Assembly (NCBI GenBank): GCA_027943245.1
Contig: JANDJZ010001024.1
Coordinates: forward strand, 1-15,271
Direction: 5' to 3'
Length of the DNA stretch: 15,271 nucleotides
Source: Acanthamoeba sp. SK_2022b
Lineage: Eukaryota; Discosea; Longamoebia; Acanthamoebidae
The notes beneath the pieces were generated by a model. That model saw only the letters and a list, made by a program, of their open reading frames with translations. It was not told the origin of the DNA and ran no database searches. Within the stretch, counting starts at the first letter, position 1. Every line of letters starts with the position of its first letter. A program made the translations under genes and the position numbers. Below, piece by piece: positions 1 through 5,954 of this stretch.

Positions 1-1
1 C

Positions 2-820
2 ACCGGGCGGCTGGTCTGTCACCTGACCGGCTTCTCCATGCCGCGTCCGAAACTATGCCCGTCATGCGGAGCAGAGGATTCGCTGGTTTCGGTCGGCCCC
101 GGCGTCGAGCGGGTCGAGGAGGAAGTGCGCCAGCTGTTCCCCGAGGCCCGCACCGCCGTCTTCAGTTCCGACACCGTGCCGGACGGCAAGTCCGCCCGCG
201 CCCTGATCCAGCGGATGACGGACGGCGAGATCGATATTCTGGTCGCCACCCAGGCGGCGGCCAAGGGGCATAATTTCCCCGGCCTGACGCTGGTCGGGGT
301 GGTGGATGCGGACCTTGGCCTGCGCGGCGGCGATCTGCGCGCGGCCGAACGCACCTATCAACTGCTGGCCCAGGCGACGGGTCGGGCGGGGCGTGCGGAC
401 AAGCCGGGACGGGCCCTGCTCCAGACCTGGACACCCGAACATCCGGTGCTGATGGCCCTGGCCGCCGGGGAGCGCGACGCCTTCGTCGAGGCGGAGATGG
501 CCGAGCGCGAGGCCGCGTCCCTGCCGCCCTATGGCCGTCTGGCGGCGATCATCCTGTCCAGCGAGAATGCGCAGGCGGTCGAGAAGCTGGCCAATGATCT
601 GGCCCAGGCCATTCCCAACGCCGAACGGCTGGAGGTTTACGGCCCCGCTGACGCCCCGCTGGCCCTGGTGCGGGGACGCAGGCGCAAGCGGCTGCTGGTG
701 CGCGCCGACCGGGACGTGAACATCCGGTGCCCTCTCCTGCGCGCCCGCTGGCTGTCGCGGGTGAAGGTTCCGGGTTCGGTCCGCCTGACGGTGGACGTGG
801 ACCCCTATTCGTTCCTGTAG
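2..820 (+). CDS. priA: Primosomal protein N' (PriA helicase), C-terminal part; 5' end outside window
   Basis: PriA is the 3'-to-5' superfamily-2 DNA helicase that reloads the replisome at stalled forks. The open frame already runs at base 2 and ends at the TAG at 818-820, so about 270 codons of a ~700-aa protein are visible. Seen: the end of the cysteine-rich zinc region (a C, then CPSCG), the PriA-typical GVERVEEEV stretch, the helicase segment ILVATQAAAKGH, then DADLGLRGGDLRAAERTYQL and QATGRAGR (motifs V-VI), and the C-terminal SLPPYGRLAAI block. One zinc-binding CxxC appears as CHLT, so one cysteine of that pair is missing in this copy. I cannot say whether that is normal for the lineage. 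It converges on the next gene. The housekeeping role marks this edge as chromosome backbone. Confidence 0.96.
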   Translation, partial: TGRLVCHLTGFSMPRPKLCPSCGAEDSLVSVGPGVERVEEEVRQLFPEARTAVFSSDTVPDGKSARALIQRMTDGEIDILVATQAAAKGHNFPGLTLVGVVDADLGLRGGDLRAAERTYQLLAQATGRAGRADKPGRALLQTWTPEHPVLMALAAGERDAFVEAEMAEREAASLPPYGRLAAIILSSENAQAVEKLANDLAQAIPNAERLEVYGPADAPLALVRGRRRKRLLVRADRDVNIRCPLLRARWLSRVKVPGSVRLTVDVDPYSFL

Positions 821-838
821 AGCCTCGGCAGGACGGCG

Positions 839-1249
839 TCAGAGCGCCATCACCGTGCCCAGCAGCAGCCGCGCGCCCGCCCGGCCCAAGGCGGCATTGG
901 TCGCCGCCTGCAGGGCCGCCGCAAGTTGATCGACGTCCGGCGGCATTCCGGGCCGCATCCCGTTGGCGAACCGCTGGGCCGCCTCATTATAGGCCGAACG
1001 CAAACGCGGACCCGACGCCCGCACCCGCGCCCTCAGGGCCGCATCCGGAACATCGACGCCCGTCTCGATCGACAGAACGCCCCGCCGGCCATTGGCCAGC
1101 ATCAGGGTTGCCGTGACCACAGGCAGGCGGAAATAGCTCTCGCCCGACGCCGCCTCGCCCCCGCCCGACGAGGCCCTGGCCGGAGCAGCTGCCGCCGCCA
1201 CAGCGGCCAGACCCAAAAGTGCGCGACGATCCATGCGCACACCCTGCAC
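839..1249 (-). CDS. Small Tat-signal exported protein, FliL-like C-terminal pattern, function unknown
   Basis: The N-terminus MDRRALLGLAA, followed by an alanine-rich hydrophobic stretch ending in ARAS, looks like a Tat-type signal peptide, so the mature protein of ~110 aa is probably periplasmic. A Met at 1234 (MDRR...) is a better start than the listed one because it puts the arginine pair right at the N-terminus. The mature part has a strand-like LPVVTATLMLANGRRG, then an amphipathic helical region and a closing GARLLLGTVMAL. This is the layout of the small FliL-like proteins seen beside priA in Caulobacter relatives (recollection of family context, not checked). It converges tail-to-tail with priA, with 18 bp between the stops and no obvious terminator. 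It is the last backbone-like gene before the island, which starts 52 bp beyond it. Confidence 0.75.
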   Translation of the reverse strand: MQGVRMDRRALLGLAAVAAAAAPARASSGGGEAASGESYFRLPVVTATLMLANGRRGVLSIETGVDVPDAALRARVRASGPRLRSAYNEAAQRFANGMRPGMPPDVDQLAAALQAATNAALGRAGARLLLGTVMAL

Positions 1250-1301
1250 AGCACCGCTTAAGGCCGGGTTACGCTGTTCGATCTGATTTCTGCGGACCGC
1301 C

Positions 1302-1319
1302 TGGTGGAGCCGAGGGGAG
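1302..1319 (-). other. Attachment-site-like 3' end of a tRNA/tmRNA (outer end of left arm)
   Basis: Read on the minus strand the arm ends CTCCCCTCGGCTCCACCA, a T-stem/acceptor-like 3' terminus with discriminator A and CCA. Sequence identity between the arms ends exactly after the CCA. No TTCGA-type T-loop or other tRNA arms precede it, so this is not a complete RNA gene. Tyrosine-integrase islands commonly carry such 3' fragments as att cores. Which RNA gene it derives from cannot be told from the window. Confidence 0.5.
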
Positions 1320-1525
1320 GCCAGATGGATCAGATTTGTCGGTCATGGAAGGCTCTGCGACTCGGGCGTTGAGCCGAGCAGCAGAGTCCGATGTCTGGTG
1401 ACGGTCAACGTCTCGAACGGTGCCGCACGACCGTCTCTGACGTCAGGCGGAGTCTTTCCTGCCAATCTTCCACCGCTATGGTCAGCAGGTCGCGGCAGGT
1501 CGCGTTGAGGGGGAGAAGTTTAGCC

Positions 1526-1804
1526 ATGTGGAAGCTGGATCATGTCCTCCCGGCGTCTGACGTTGATTTGGAGGAACGGCGCCTTGGCGAAGTTCTGGCG
1601 AGCGCGGGCTACGATGTTGGGAAGCTGACGTTGAACGGTCTGGCCCAGCAGGTGTTGGCCGAGCGGGCGAAGGCCACGGTGATGGCTATCGGAATCGAGC
1701 CGTCGAACTGGCCACATTTTCCGCTGGGCAATGGCGGCGTCGAAGTGCGCTTCCAGTTCAGCCGCGAGGCGGATCAGGTGAACGCGAAGATGGCCTTGGC
1801 TTAA
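1526..1804 (+). CDS. Hypothetical 92-aa protein (left-arm copy)
   Basis: I do not recognise a family. I chose ATG 1526 (MWKLDHVLPAS) rather than the upstream in-frame start at 1391. A purine-rich GAGGGGGAGAAG lies just before 1526, and the extra 45 residues are rich in Arg/Ser and look like translated leader. The protein is hydrophilic, with an acidic first third (DVDLEERRLGEVLASAGYDVG), a central helix-like NGLAQQVLAERAKATVMAIG, and a C-terminal VEVRFQFSREADQVNAKMA. No membrane segment or signal peptide is seen. It is transcribed inward from the arm's outer end, toward the small membrane protein that begins 51-72 bp later in the same direction, so the two may form one unit. An identical copy is at 13893-14171. 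A longer antisense ORF over the same DNA is judged a shadow. Confidence 0.55.
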   Translation: MWKLDHVLPASDVDLEERRLGEVLASAGYDVGKLTLNGLAQQVLAERAKATVMAIGIEPSNWPHFPLGNGGVEVRFQFSREADQVNAKMALA

Positions 1805-1855
1805 AAGCCGCTGAAATTTAACATTACGTCGGCTTGTTTCGCGTATCATTGGTGG

Positions 1856-2092
1856 ATGGATCACATGGGGACCACCATGACGCTTGAGACTTTCCGCCAA
1901 AGCCTTCTGTCGTTCTCTATCGCAGAGTGGGCCATTGTCGCCGTCGTCGTCATTTCCTTTGTTGCCGTCACAACGACGGTCGGCTTCGTAATGGGGCCGA
2001 TTGTGGGCTACTCCGTCGTCATGCTCTCTCGACGGGCCAAGCGTCGGGGAACAGCCTTTGAGGCGGAGAAATCGGCCTCTACGACCAAATAG
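1856..2092 (+). CDS. Small membrane protein, 71-78 aa (left-arm copy)
   Basis: The translation has a short polar N-terminus and one long or two closely spaced hydrophobic segments at about residues 22-57 (WAIVAVVVISFVAVTTTVGF, then MGPIVGYSVVML). A basic stretch SRRAKRRG and a polar tail follow, which suggests an inner-membrane protein with its C-terminus in the cytoplasm. Three ATGs are possible at 1856, 1865 and 1877. The one at 1877 has the best-placed purine run (GGGGA about 6 bases before it) and gives 71 aa. No family is recognised. It is convergent with the serine recombinase gene, with one base between the two stop codons, so read-through from either side could produce antisense RNA. 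An identical copy is at 13605-13841. Confidence 0.55.
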   Translation: MDHMGTTMTLETFRQSLLSFSIAEWAIVAVVVISFVAVTTTVGFVMGPIVGYSVVMLSRRAKRRGTAFEAEKSASTTK

Positions 2093-2093
2093 C

Positions 2094-2705
2094 TCATCCG
2101 GCGAAGCACTCCTGACGGTCTTCTTGAACCGTCTTCAGCGTGCGCGAGATGGCCGTCACCGTGGTCGTGGAGGCACGATGTAGGCGGGCGGTGGCCCGGA
2201 TGCCCTGACCGGCTTCCAACGACCTCCTGATCGCTTCTACGCGGTCCTGCGGCATGGGCTTGCGCCCGCTCTTCTTGGTCGTCCGTCGAAGACCGCTCAA
2301 GATGCGCTCGCGGATCATAGCCCGCTCGTAGGAACTGAAGACCGAGAGCATCTGGAACATCATGGCGCCGGAGGGCGTCGAGGTGTCGAGGCCCTGCGTG
2401 TGGATGTAGAGGTCCACGCCCTTGGCTTGGATGTCGCCGAGGAAGTGGATCAGGTCGGGCAGGGATCGTCCGATGCGGCACACCGAGAAGGTCGCGATCA
2501 GATCGAAGTCCTTGCGCGCCACGCCCTTGAGCAGGTTGTCGAAGCCCGGTCGTTTGTCGCGGCCCTTGGCGCCGGAGATGCCCTCGTCGAGGAAGGTGGC
2601 GACGATCTCCCAGTCCTGCCGCTGGGCGACAGCCAGCAGATCGCGAAGCTGGTTCTCGACGGTCTGGTTCTTGTCAGCCGTGCTCACACGACAGTAGAGG
2701 GCCAC
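2094..2705 (-). CDS. Serine recombinase, resolvase/invertase family (left-arm copy)
   Basis: These enzymes cut both DNA strands through a serine nucleophile and carry out resolution or inversion at short dimeric sites. Seen: N-terminal catalytic block ALYCRVST (nucleophile Ser in RVST, preceded by the conserved Arg), FLDEGISGAKGRDKRPGFD, the DLIATFSVCRIGRSLPDL block, the SSYERAMIRERI dimerisation/E-helix region, and a C-terminal helix-turn-helix GIRATARLHRASTTTVTAI. The 203-207 aa length is normal for the small resolvases/invertases. The listed GTG start drops four residues. The family-typical start would be PKRVALYCRVST with an initiator CTG at 2717, seven bases after GGAG. That GGAG lies inside a 28-bp palindromic-ended sequence (2721-2748). 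The gene is complete, with no visible lesion. It is convergent with the small membrane protein. Confidence 0.9.
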   Translation of the reverse strand: MALYCRVSTADKNQTVENQLRDLLAVAQRQDWEIVATFLDEGISGAKGRDKRPGFDNLLKGVARKDFDLIATFSVCRIGRSLPDLIHFLGDIQAKGVDLYIHTQGLDTSTPSGAMMFQMLSVFSSYERAMIRERILSGLRRTTKKSGRKPMPQDRVEAIRRSLEAGQGIRATARLHRASTTTVTAISRTLKTVQEDRQECFAG

Positions 2706-2720
2706 GCGCTTGGGCAGGGG

Positions 2721-2748
2721 TGTTCTCCGATCAGGTGTTGGGAGAACA
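2721..2748. promoter_or_regulatory. 28-bp palindromic-ended site upstream of recombinase (left copy): candidate crossover site or SD-masking hairpin
   Basis: The ends TGTTCTCC and GGAGAACA are perfect 8-bp inverted repeats separated by 12 bp, 28 bp in all. They lie directly before the recombinase start on its coding strand, and the inner GGAG is the likely ribosome-binding site. Resolvase site I elements are about 28 bp with inverted TGT-type ends, so a crossover site is plausible. A translation-masking hairpin or an operator are the alternatives. Confidence 0.45.
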
Positions 2749-2771
2749 GGGTCTCACGGATCGACACAGCG

Positions 2772-3023
2772 TCAATCAGAACGTGCGCGTCTCGTCCGGT
2801 AACGACGCTTCGCCGATGGGGACGATAAACATCTGTAGAGGCGCCTCGGCGCGGAGGTCGGAAAGACCAGATATTCGTCACCGGCCTTATCCTGTGCCCG
2901 TCGCACAATCTGGCTGAACTCCTTCAGCCGATCAGGGTGGCCGACGAACATAAACCCGTCTCCATCCCTTCGGACTTCATACAGCGGCGAGCCTTCCAAT
3001 AGCTCGGCCAGCAGATAGCGCAC
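2772..3023 (-). pseudogene. Small hypothetical gene, paralogue of the next one, frameshifted near its 3' end (left-arm copy)
   Basis: The first ~55 residues align with the neighbouring 80-aa protein. Shared features are LLEGS..Y.VRR..DG, a glycine-histidine turn (GHPDRL versus GHDAHL), FS.(I/L)VR.A and K.GDE..VF. After VFPTSAPRR the frame departs. The adjacent frame instead gives QMFIVPIGEASLPDE and a stop near the same place, matching QMFVIPLDH of the paralogue. The simplest reading is a single missing base around the codons encoding LVF (about 2850 in this arm). The GTG start at 3023 has a good GGGAGGG ribosome-binding site. Function unknown. The product may still be made, with an aberrant tail. 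The same lesion is in the right copy. Confidence 0.55.
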
Positions 3024-3094
3024 GGCACCCTCCCAGCTACAAGCGTGGCCATATAGCCGATTCTGCTCCTGTTGTGAGAACTGCTCAGCTTCGA

Positions 3095-3337
3095 TCAGGC
3101 AGATGAGTGCGGAGGTAGATGATCCAGAGGGATGACGAACATCTGGCTGTAGCCCTGCCGACCATCGGTGAAGGCGAAGACCACAAACTCGTCGCCAGAC
3201 TTTGTGGCGGCTTCGCGGACTAGATCGCTGAACTGATCGAGGTGAGCGTCATGCCCAGTCAGCAAGTAGCCGTCATTTTCTCGACGCACGCCGTATGCGG
3301 CGGACCCTTCCAGCAGCCTGTCGAGAAACTGGCCCAT
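3095..3337 (-). CDS. Hypothetical 80-aa protein, member of a two-gene paralogous pair (left-arm copy)
   Basis: The sequence begins MGQFLDRLLEGSAAYGVRRE, continues with a short beta-like NDGYLLTGHD, a helix HLDQFSDLVREAATKS, then GDEFVVFAFTD and a closing QMFVIPLDHLP. There is no signal peptide, membrane segment or known catalytic motif. Likely secondary structure is alpha-beta-alpha-beta, soluble and cytoplasmic. It is followed about 70 bases later by its frameshifted paralogue, so the pair arose by tandem duplication and may have been co-transcribed with the recombinase downstream. The ribosome-binding site before ATG 3337 is weak. I do not recognise the family. The identical copy is at 12360-12602. 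Confidence 0.55.
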   Translation of the reverse strand: MGQFLDRLLEGSAAYGVRRENDGYLLTGHDAHLDQFSDLVREAATKSGDEFVVFAFTDGRQGYSQMFVIPLDHLPPHSSA

Positions 3338-3552
3338 GACCGATTAAAGGCACCGCTCGTCGAACGACGCAAGCTGAGCCGGTCATCAGACAGACCTCGT
3401 AGAACTACGCAGGTGGAACTACGGGGTCTTGGCCCCGGCCCCGTCGCTCCAATCAGATGGTGTGAGGCACATCGACGAGCGGCTCTCGAAGCCCGGTTTT
3501 TCGGGCCGCTGGACGGCTGGTTTCCGGGGTGTTTGGGAGAACGGGCTGAGGG
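3338..3552. other. Non-coding part of left arm with hairpins
   Basis: There is no convincing gene here. It contains a two-tier hairpin (AGCGGC/GCCGCT enclosing GCCCG/CGGGC around an A-run, at about 3478-3510), a CGTCG-TT-CGACG palindrome and two direct copies of a CGTAGTTC-type motif, all mirrored in the right arm at 12145-12359. It may be the leader of the 80-aa gene and/or a terminator region for the helix-turn-helix gene. There is no T-run to confirm a terminator. Confidence 0.3.
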
Positions 3553-3743
3553 TTAGTCAGGCCACCCTTCAGAGACCTTCTTGCGGTGCTCCTCGTTCGT
3601 TTCCCCGATCCGGTTCAGGAGGCCGATAGCATTGGCTTGCTTAGCTCTGTTTACGCGCTTCTTCGGAGCGACCGGGGTAGGCGAGGTCGAGGTCGGCGGC
3701 ACTGGAGGCCACGGTCGTTTTCCAGTCATCATCTTGCCCGTGA
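3553..3743 (-). pseudogene. C-terminal tail of the helix-turn-helix protein gene, cut at the arm's inner end
   Basis: This encodes the last ~62 residues (TGKMMTGKRPWPP... to EGWPD) of the 157-aa protein that is intact at 11671-12144. At 3743 the identity stops and the reading frame runs into unrelated antisense sequence of the metallopeptidase gene. The DNA-binding half and its upstream repeat array are absent here. This shows the left arm is the incomplete copy. The tail is Pro/Lys-rich and is unlikely to function alone. Confidence 0.8.
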
Positions 3744-4339
3744 ACCGGAAGCGGCAGTGGCTGTTCAACACCCTGCGCGAGCTTGAGACGGCGACCGCCA
3801 AGCGCGCCGTAGTGCCCCGGTTCATGACCGGCTCAAAGATACCTTTCCGGGGCCGGAATGCGCGTCTGACCGTTCGCCGTCATGACGGCTCCCACGTCGA
3901 GATCAGCTACCGCAACGGCTTCCTCGTGGACCTGCCATCATGGGTGCGGGACGAGGACTCGGACGGCATCGTCGCCACCGAGATCAAGCTCTGGCTTAAG
4001 CGGCGTGTGCGCCGCGACGTGATGGAGATCGCGTCTGCCTACCGGCGGAGGTTCGACCTGAAGCCGCGCACCATCCGCGTCGCCGACATGAAAGCCGGCT
4101 GGGGCGCGTGCGGTCTGTCTGGCTCTATTCTGCTCAACTGGACGCTTGTTTTCGCGCCCAAAGCTGTCCTCGAATACGTTGTGGTCCATGAACTCGCGCA
4201 CCTAAAGGTTCGATCTCATGGGCCGGAGTTCTGGGCCTATCTGGCGACGTTGCTGCCGGGCTACGAACGGCCGAAGGGATGGCTGGATACGCATCAGGGT
4301 TCGCTGGATGCGGCGTTCTTGGGACAGTTCAAAAGTTGA
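3740..4339 (+). CDS. YgjP/DUF45-type zinc metallopeptidase, probably 5'-truncated at the arm junction
   Basis: Predicted gluzincin-like zinc peptidase of the YgjP/SprT-like DUF45 group (often annotated M48). Seen in the ~199-aa product from GTG 3740: WGACGLSGSILLNWTLV (the family's WGS(C)..g.i.lN block), VVHELAHLKV with the HExxH zinc site at about residues 150-154, and the third-ligand region RSHGPEFW. The C-terminus LPGYERPKGWLD is also typical. Family members are usually ~230-240 aa, and the beta-rich N-terminus looks short. An open frame back to ATG 3581 exists, but those 53 codons are antisense to the helix-turn-helix tail inside the repeat arm and are not family-like. GTG 3740 (no clear ribosome-binding site) or ATG 3824 are the possible present-day starts. 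Such genes often accompany restriction systems; no such partner is seen here. Confidence 0.78.
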   Translation: MNRKRQWLFNTLRELETATAKRAVVPRFMTGSKIPFRGRNARLTVRRHDGSHVEISYRNGFLVDLPSWVRDEDSDGIVATEIKLWLKRRVRRDVMEIASAYRRRFDLKPRTIRVADMKAGWGACGLSGSILLNWTLVFAPKAVLEYVVVHELAHLKVRSHGPEFWAYLATLLPGYERPKGWLDTHQGSLDAAFLGQFKS

Positions 4340-4343
4340 AGAG

Positions 4344-4385
4344 GCCCCCTCAAACGTCAGCATCGCGCCTCAGCGAGAGGGGGGC
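4344..4385. terminator. Possible weak hairpin after the metallopeptidase gene
   Basis: GCCCCCTC (4344-4351) can pair with GAGGGGGGC (4377-4385) with one bulged G and a ~25-base loop, starting 5 bases after the stop codon. No T-run follows, so factor-independent termination is doubtful. Confidence 0.2.
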
Positions 4386-4450
4386 AATCTGAGATTTATG
4401 TCGCGGAACCGACCTAAGCATCCGCGCTCGACTCAACATACCGTTGCCAT

Positions 4451-5476
4451 ATGACCCAAATCATCACCGTCGATCCAACCTCCGATTTGACAGAGGAGCA
4501 GGCCCTCAAAATAGCGGAGGAATTGTTCCTTCCGGGCATGCGCCCAAAGGTGGAAGAACTACAAAGTAATAAACTTCCGTTTGTTCACTACACCTCGGCT
4601 GAGGTGGCGAAGAGCATCATTGAGAATAAGGTTTTCTGGATGCGGAAGCCCCAAACCATGAACGATTTTATGGAGATTGAGTGGGGAAGAGAAGCTTTAT
4701 TGGCTGCGTGGCACGGTGGTGGCCATGGTGATCGGCTTAAGGCGGCGATAAACTCTATCTACCCCGATGCTTCAGAGATGATCTTCAAGCGATTTGACGA
4801 CTGGTCGCCGATTTTCCAAACGCAGACCTTTATGACCTGTGTGTCTGAACATGACCCAGATACCGAAAACGAGCTTGGGCGTTTGTCGATGTGGCGAGCA
4901 TATGGAGGCTCCAGCGGGGTGGGATTGGTGCTCAGCCATCAGCCGTTCACATCAGAGTCTGACGCCCTCGATGCCTATACGGCACCGGTGAATTACGTTT
5001 CAAAGGAGACGTTCGCTGAGGAGTTCGGCGAAATCATCGACCGGATCGTGTCTCGGCCAGATGTTCTGAAGGCCATGGGTCTCGAAGCACTACACGCATT
5101 TCTCCATCAGATGCTGAAGCTGGCGATACTCACCACAAAACATCCCGGCTTCCACGAGGAGCGAGAATGGCGCGTCATCCACACGCCTGAGAGTGGCCCG
5201 AACAAGCATTTGGAATATGCCGTTGAGGTCGTGCGCGGCGTGCCTCAGCAGGTGGTGAAGGTTCCGCTGAAAAATATTCCAGACGAGGAGATCAATGGCG
5301 TCTTGGTCAAAGGAATGTCCGGTCTCGACCCATCCGAGTTGATTCAGAGGATCATTATCGGACCGAGCGAAATGGCTTGGGTAATGCGTGATACGTTCAT
5401 CACGCTATTGCTCCGAGCCGGTGTGGAAAATCCTTATGACCGCGTTGTAGTTTCCGACATCCCAGTCCGTCGCTGA
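4451..5476 (+). CDS. DUF2971 family protein
   Basis: 341 aa, typical or slightly long for DUF2971. Seen: FVHYTS at residues 44-49 with NKVFWMRKPQTMND(F)ME at 59-75 (the family's 'y.y....i..ll.....wls....lNDp.E' opening), SMWRAYGGSSGVGLVL at 146-161 (the 'mW..Ya..h.Gvclgf' core), and KHPGFHEEREWRVI at about 230-243 (the 'K...w..E.EwR.i' C-terminal signature). It is soluble, with no signal or membrane segment. The biochemical role of DUF2971 is not established to my knowledge. The family is scattered in accessory regions, and a nucleic-acid or nucleotide-related defence role is only a guess. Base composition is lower in GC than the IS and backbone genes around it, consistent with transfer. ATG 4451 has no strong ribosome-binding site. 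The stop abuts that of the next, opposing gene. Confidence 0.82.
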   Translation: MTQIITVDPTSDLTEEQALKIAEELFLPGMRPKVEELQSNKLPFVHYTSAEVAKSIIENKVFWMRKPQTMNDFMEIEWGREALLAAWHGGGHGDRLKAAINSIYPDASEMIFKRFDDWSPIFQTQTFMTCVSEHDPDTENELGRLSMWRAYGGSSGVGLVLSHQPFTSESDALDAYTAPVNYVSKETFAEEFGEIIDRIVSRPDVLKAMGLEALHAFLHQMLKLAILTTKHPGFHEEREWRVIHTPESGPNKHLEYAVEVVRGVPQQVVKVPLKNIPDEEINGVLVKGMSGLDPSELIQRIIIGPSEMAWVMRDTFITLLLRAGVENPYDRVVVSDIPVRR

Positions 5477-5874
5477 TCAGGGTGCCCAACCCCAATCCGC
5501 CTCGCGGGTGAACCTCCGAAAGCTGTGCCAGTCGGTCCCACCCACGCGGTCGTTCAGTCGCGGAATTCCGAGGTGCTCGCACTTCGTAGCCGCTGCGTCC
5601 GCCAGTTGCGGATCGACAGGGCCATTACGGTGGCCGTGGACCTCCCACAGCATCCAACCAGCGTTTGCCGTTAGCTGTCGAAACTCCAGCAGAATCTCAC
5701 CTCGGAACTCTGCCAAGGCCATTCGCCCGGCGGCTACCTCGGGCACCTTCGACGAGACGCAGTTTCGGTATCGTCGTCCGACTTGGAGGTGCTGGTTGAC
5801 CGTCAGGAGCGGACGAAGCTCATTGTCTTCGACCGTCACGGGATGGGGTGGAAGACGATCCGCGCGGCGAAGCA
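5477..5874 (-). pseudogene. 3' part of an unrecognised gene interrupted by the IS21-family element
   Basis: About 130 codons end at the TGA at 5477-5479. In frame across the IS insertion they continue the 5' half at 9213-9593: joining the halves with one copy of the 7-bp duplication CGAAGCA keeps the codons ...RVLR-RADRLPP... in phase. Visible pattern: ELRPLLTVNQHLQVGRRYRNCVSS, AAGRMALAEF, ILLEFRQL, WMLWEVHGHRNGPVD, then a polar C-terminus. The order 'L.....L..G....NCV....', strand, 'W.l.e..G..N' faintly recalls the PcfJ-type arrangement, but I would not assign it. The first Met visible here is created by the insertion junction. The gene is convergent with the DUF2971 gene. Confidence 0.7.
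5868..5874. repeat. 7-bp target duplication, left (CGAAGCA)
   Basis: CGAAGCA immediately precedes the IS end TGTGGATCGGCGT and recurs at 9213-9219 after the other end. 4-8 bp duplications are usual for IS21. Confidence 0.8.
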
Positions 5875-5879
5875 TGTGG

Positions 5880-5935
5880 ATCGGCGTGGAAAAGGGACCC
5901 CGTTAGCGGTGTGATCGGCGTCGAATAAGGACCCC
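5880..5935. repeat. Left-end IS21 tandem 22-bp repeats
   Basis: Two copies, 5880-5901 and 5914-5935, each ATCGGCGT(G/C)GA.. ending GGACCCC. The right end has two complementary copies. Multiple terminal repeats of this type are the transposase-binding sites of IS21 elements. Confidence 0.8.
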
Positions 5936-5954
5936 TCATTCCTGAGGTCTAACG

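Larger units (their letters stand above)
1302..3743. repeat. Left arm of a 2,442-bp inverted repeat
   Basis: Base x in this arm pairs with base 15697-x in the right arm (11954-14395). I compared the ends and several stretches directly, and all ORF translations agree, with no mismatch or indel found. Outer end: identity begins at the T of TGGTGGAGCCGAGGGG (1302); 1301 is C against T. Inner end: identity stops after GCCCGTGA (3743); 3744 is A against C. It carries, left to right, the 92-aa gene, the membrane protein, the recombinase, two small paralogous genes and the tail of a helix-turn-helix gene. The inner junction interrupts that last gene, so this arm looks like the derived copy. Confidence 0.97.

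Noticed and set aside
1302..1319. A complete tRNA or tmRNA gene at either arm end
   Set aside because: Only the acceptor/CCA-like 3' block is present; no T-loop, anticodon arm or 5' acceptor strand can be found upstream.
1520..1900. 126-aa minus-strand frame in the left arm (and mirror at 13797-14177)
   Set aside because: Overlaps the better-supported 92-aa gene and the start of the membrane protein; composition looks like antisense translation.
2400..2828. 142-aa and 91-aa frames opposite the recombinase (and mirror copies)
   Set aside because: Shadows of the clearly recognisable recombinase gene.
3242..3556. 104-aa plus-strand frame in the left arm (mirror 12141-12455)
   Set aside because: Partly antisense to the 80-aa gene and partly over hairpin-rich leader; no coherent domain.
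3581..3739. ATG 3581 extension of the metallopeptidase reading frame
   Set aside because: These 53 codons are antisense to the helix-turn-helix gene tail inside the duplicated arm, and the frame in the right arm does not lead to a peptidase; it is an accidental fusion.
4344..4385. Strong rho-independent terminator
   Set aside because: Long loop, a bulge and no T-run after the stem; kept only as a low-confidence hairpin.
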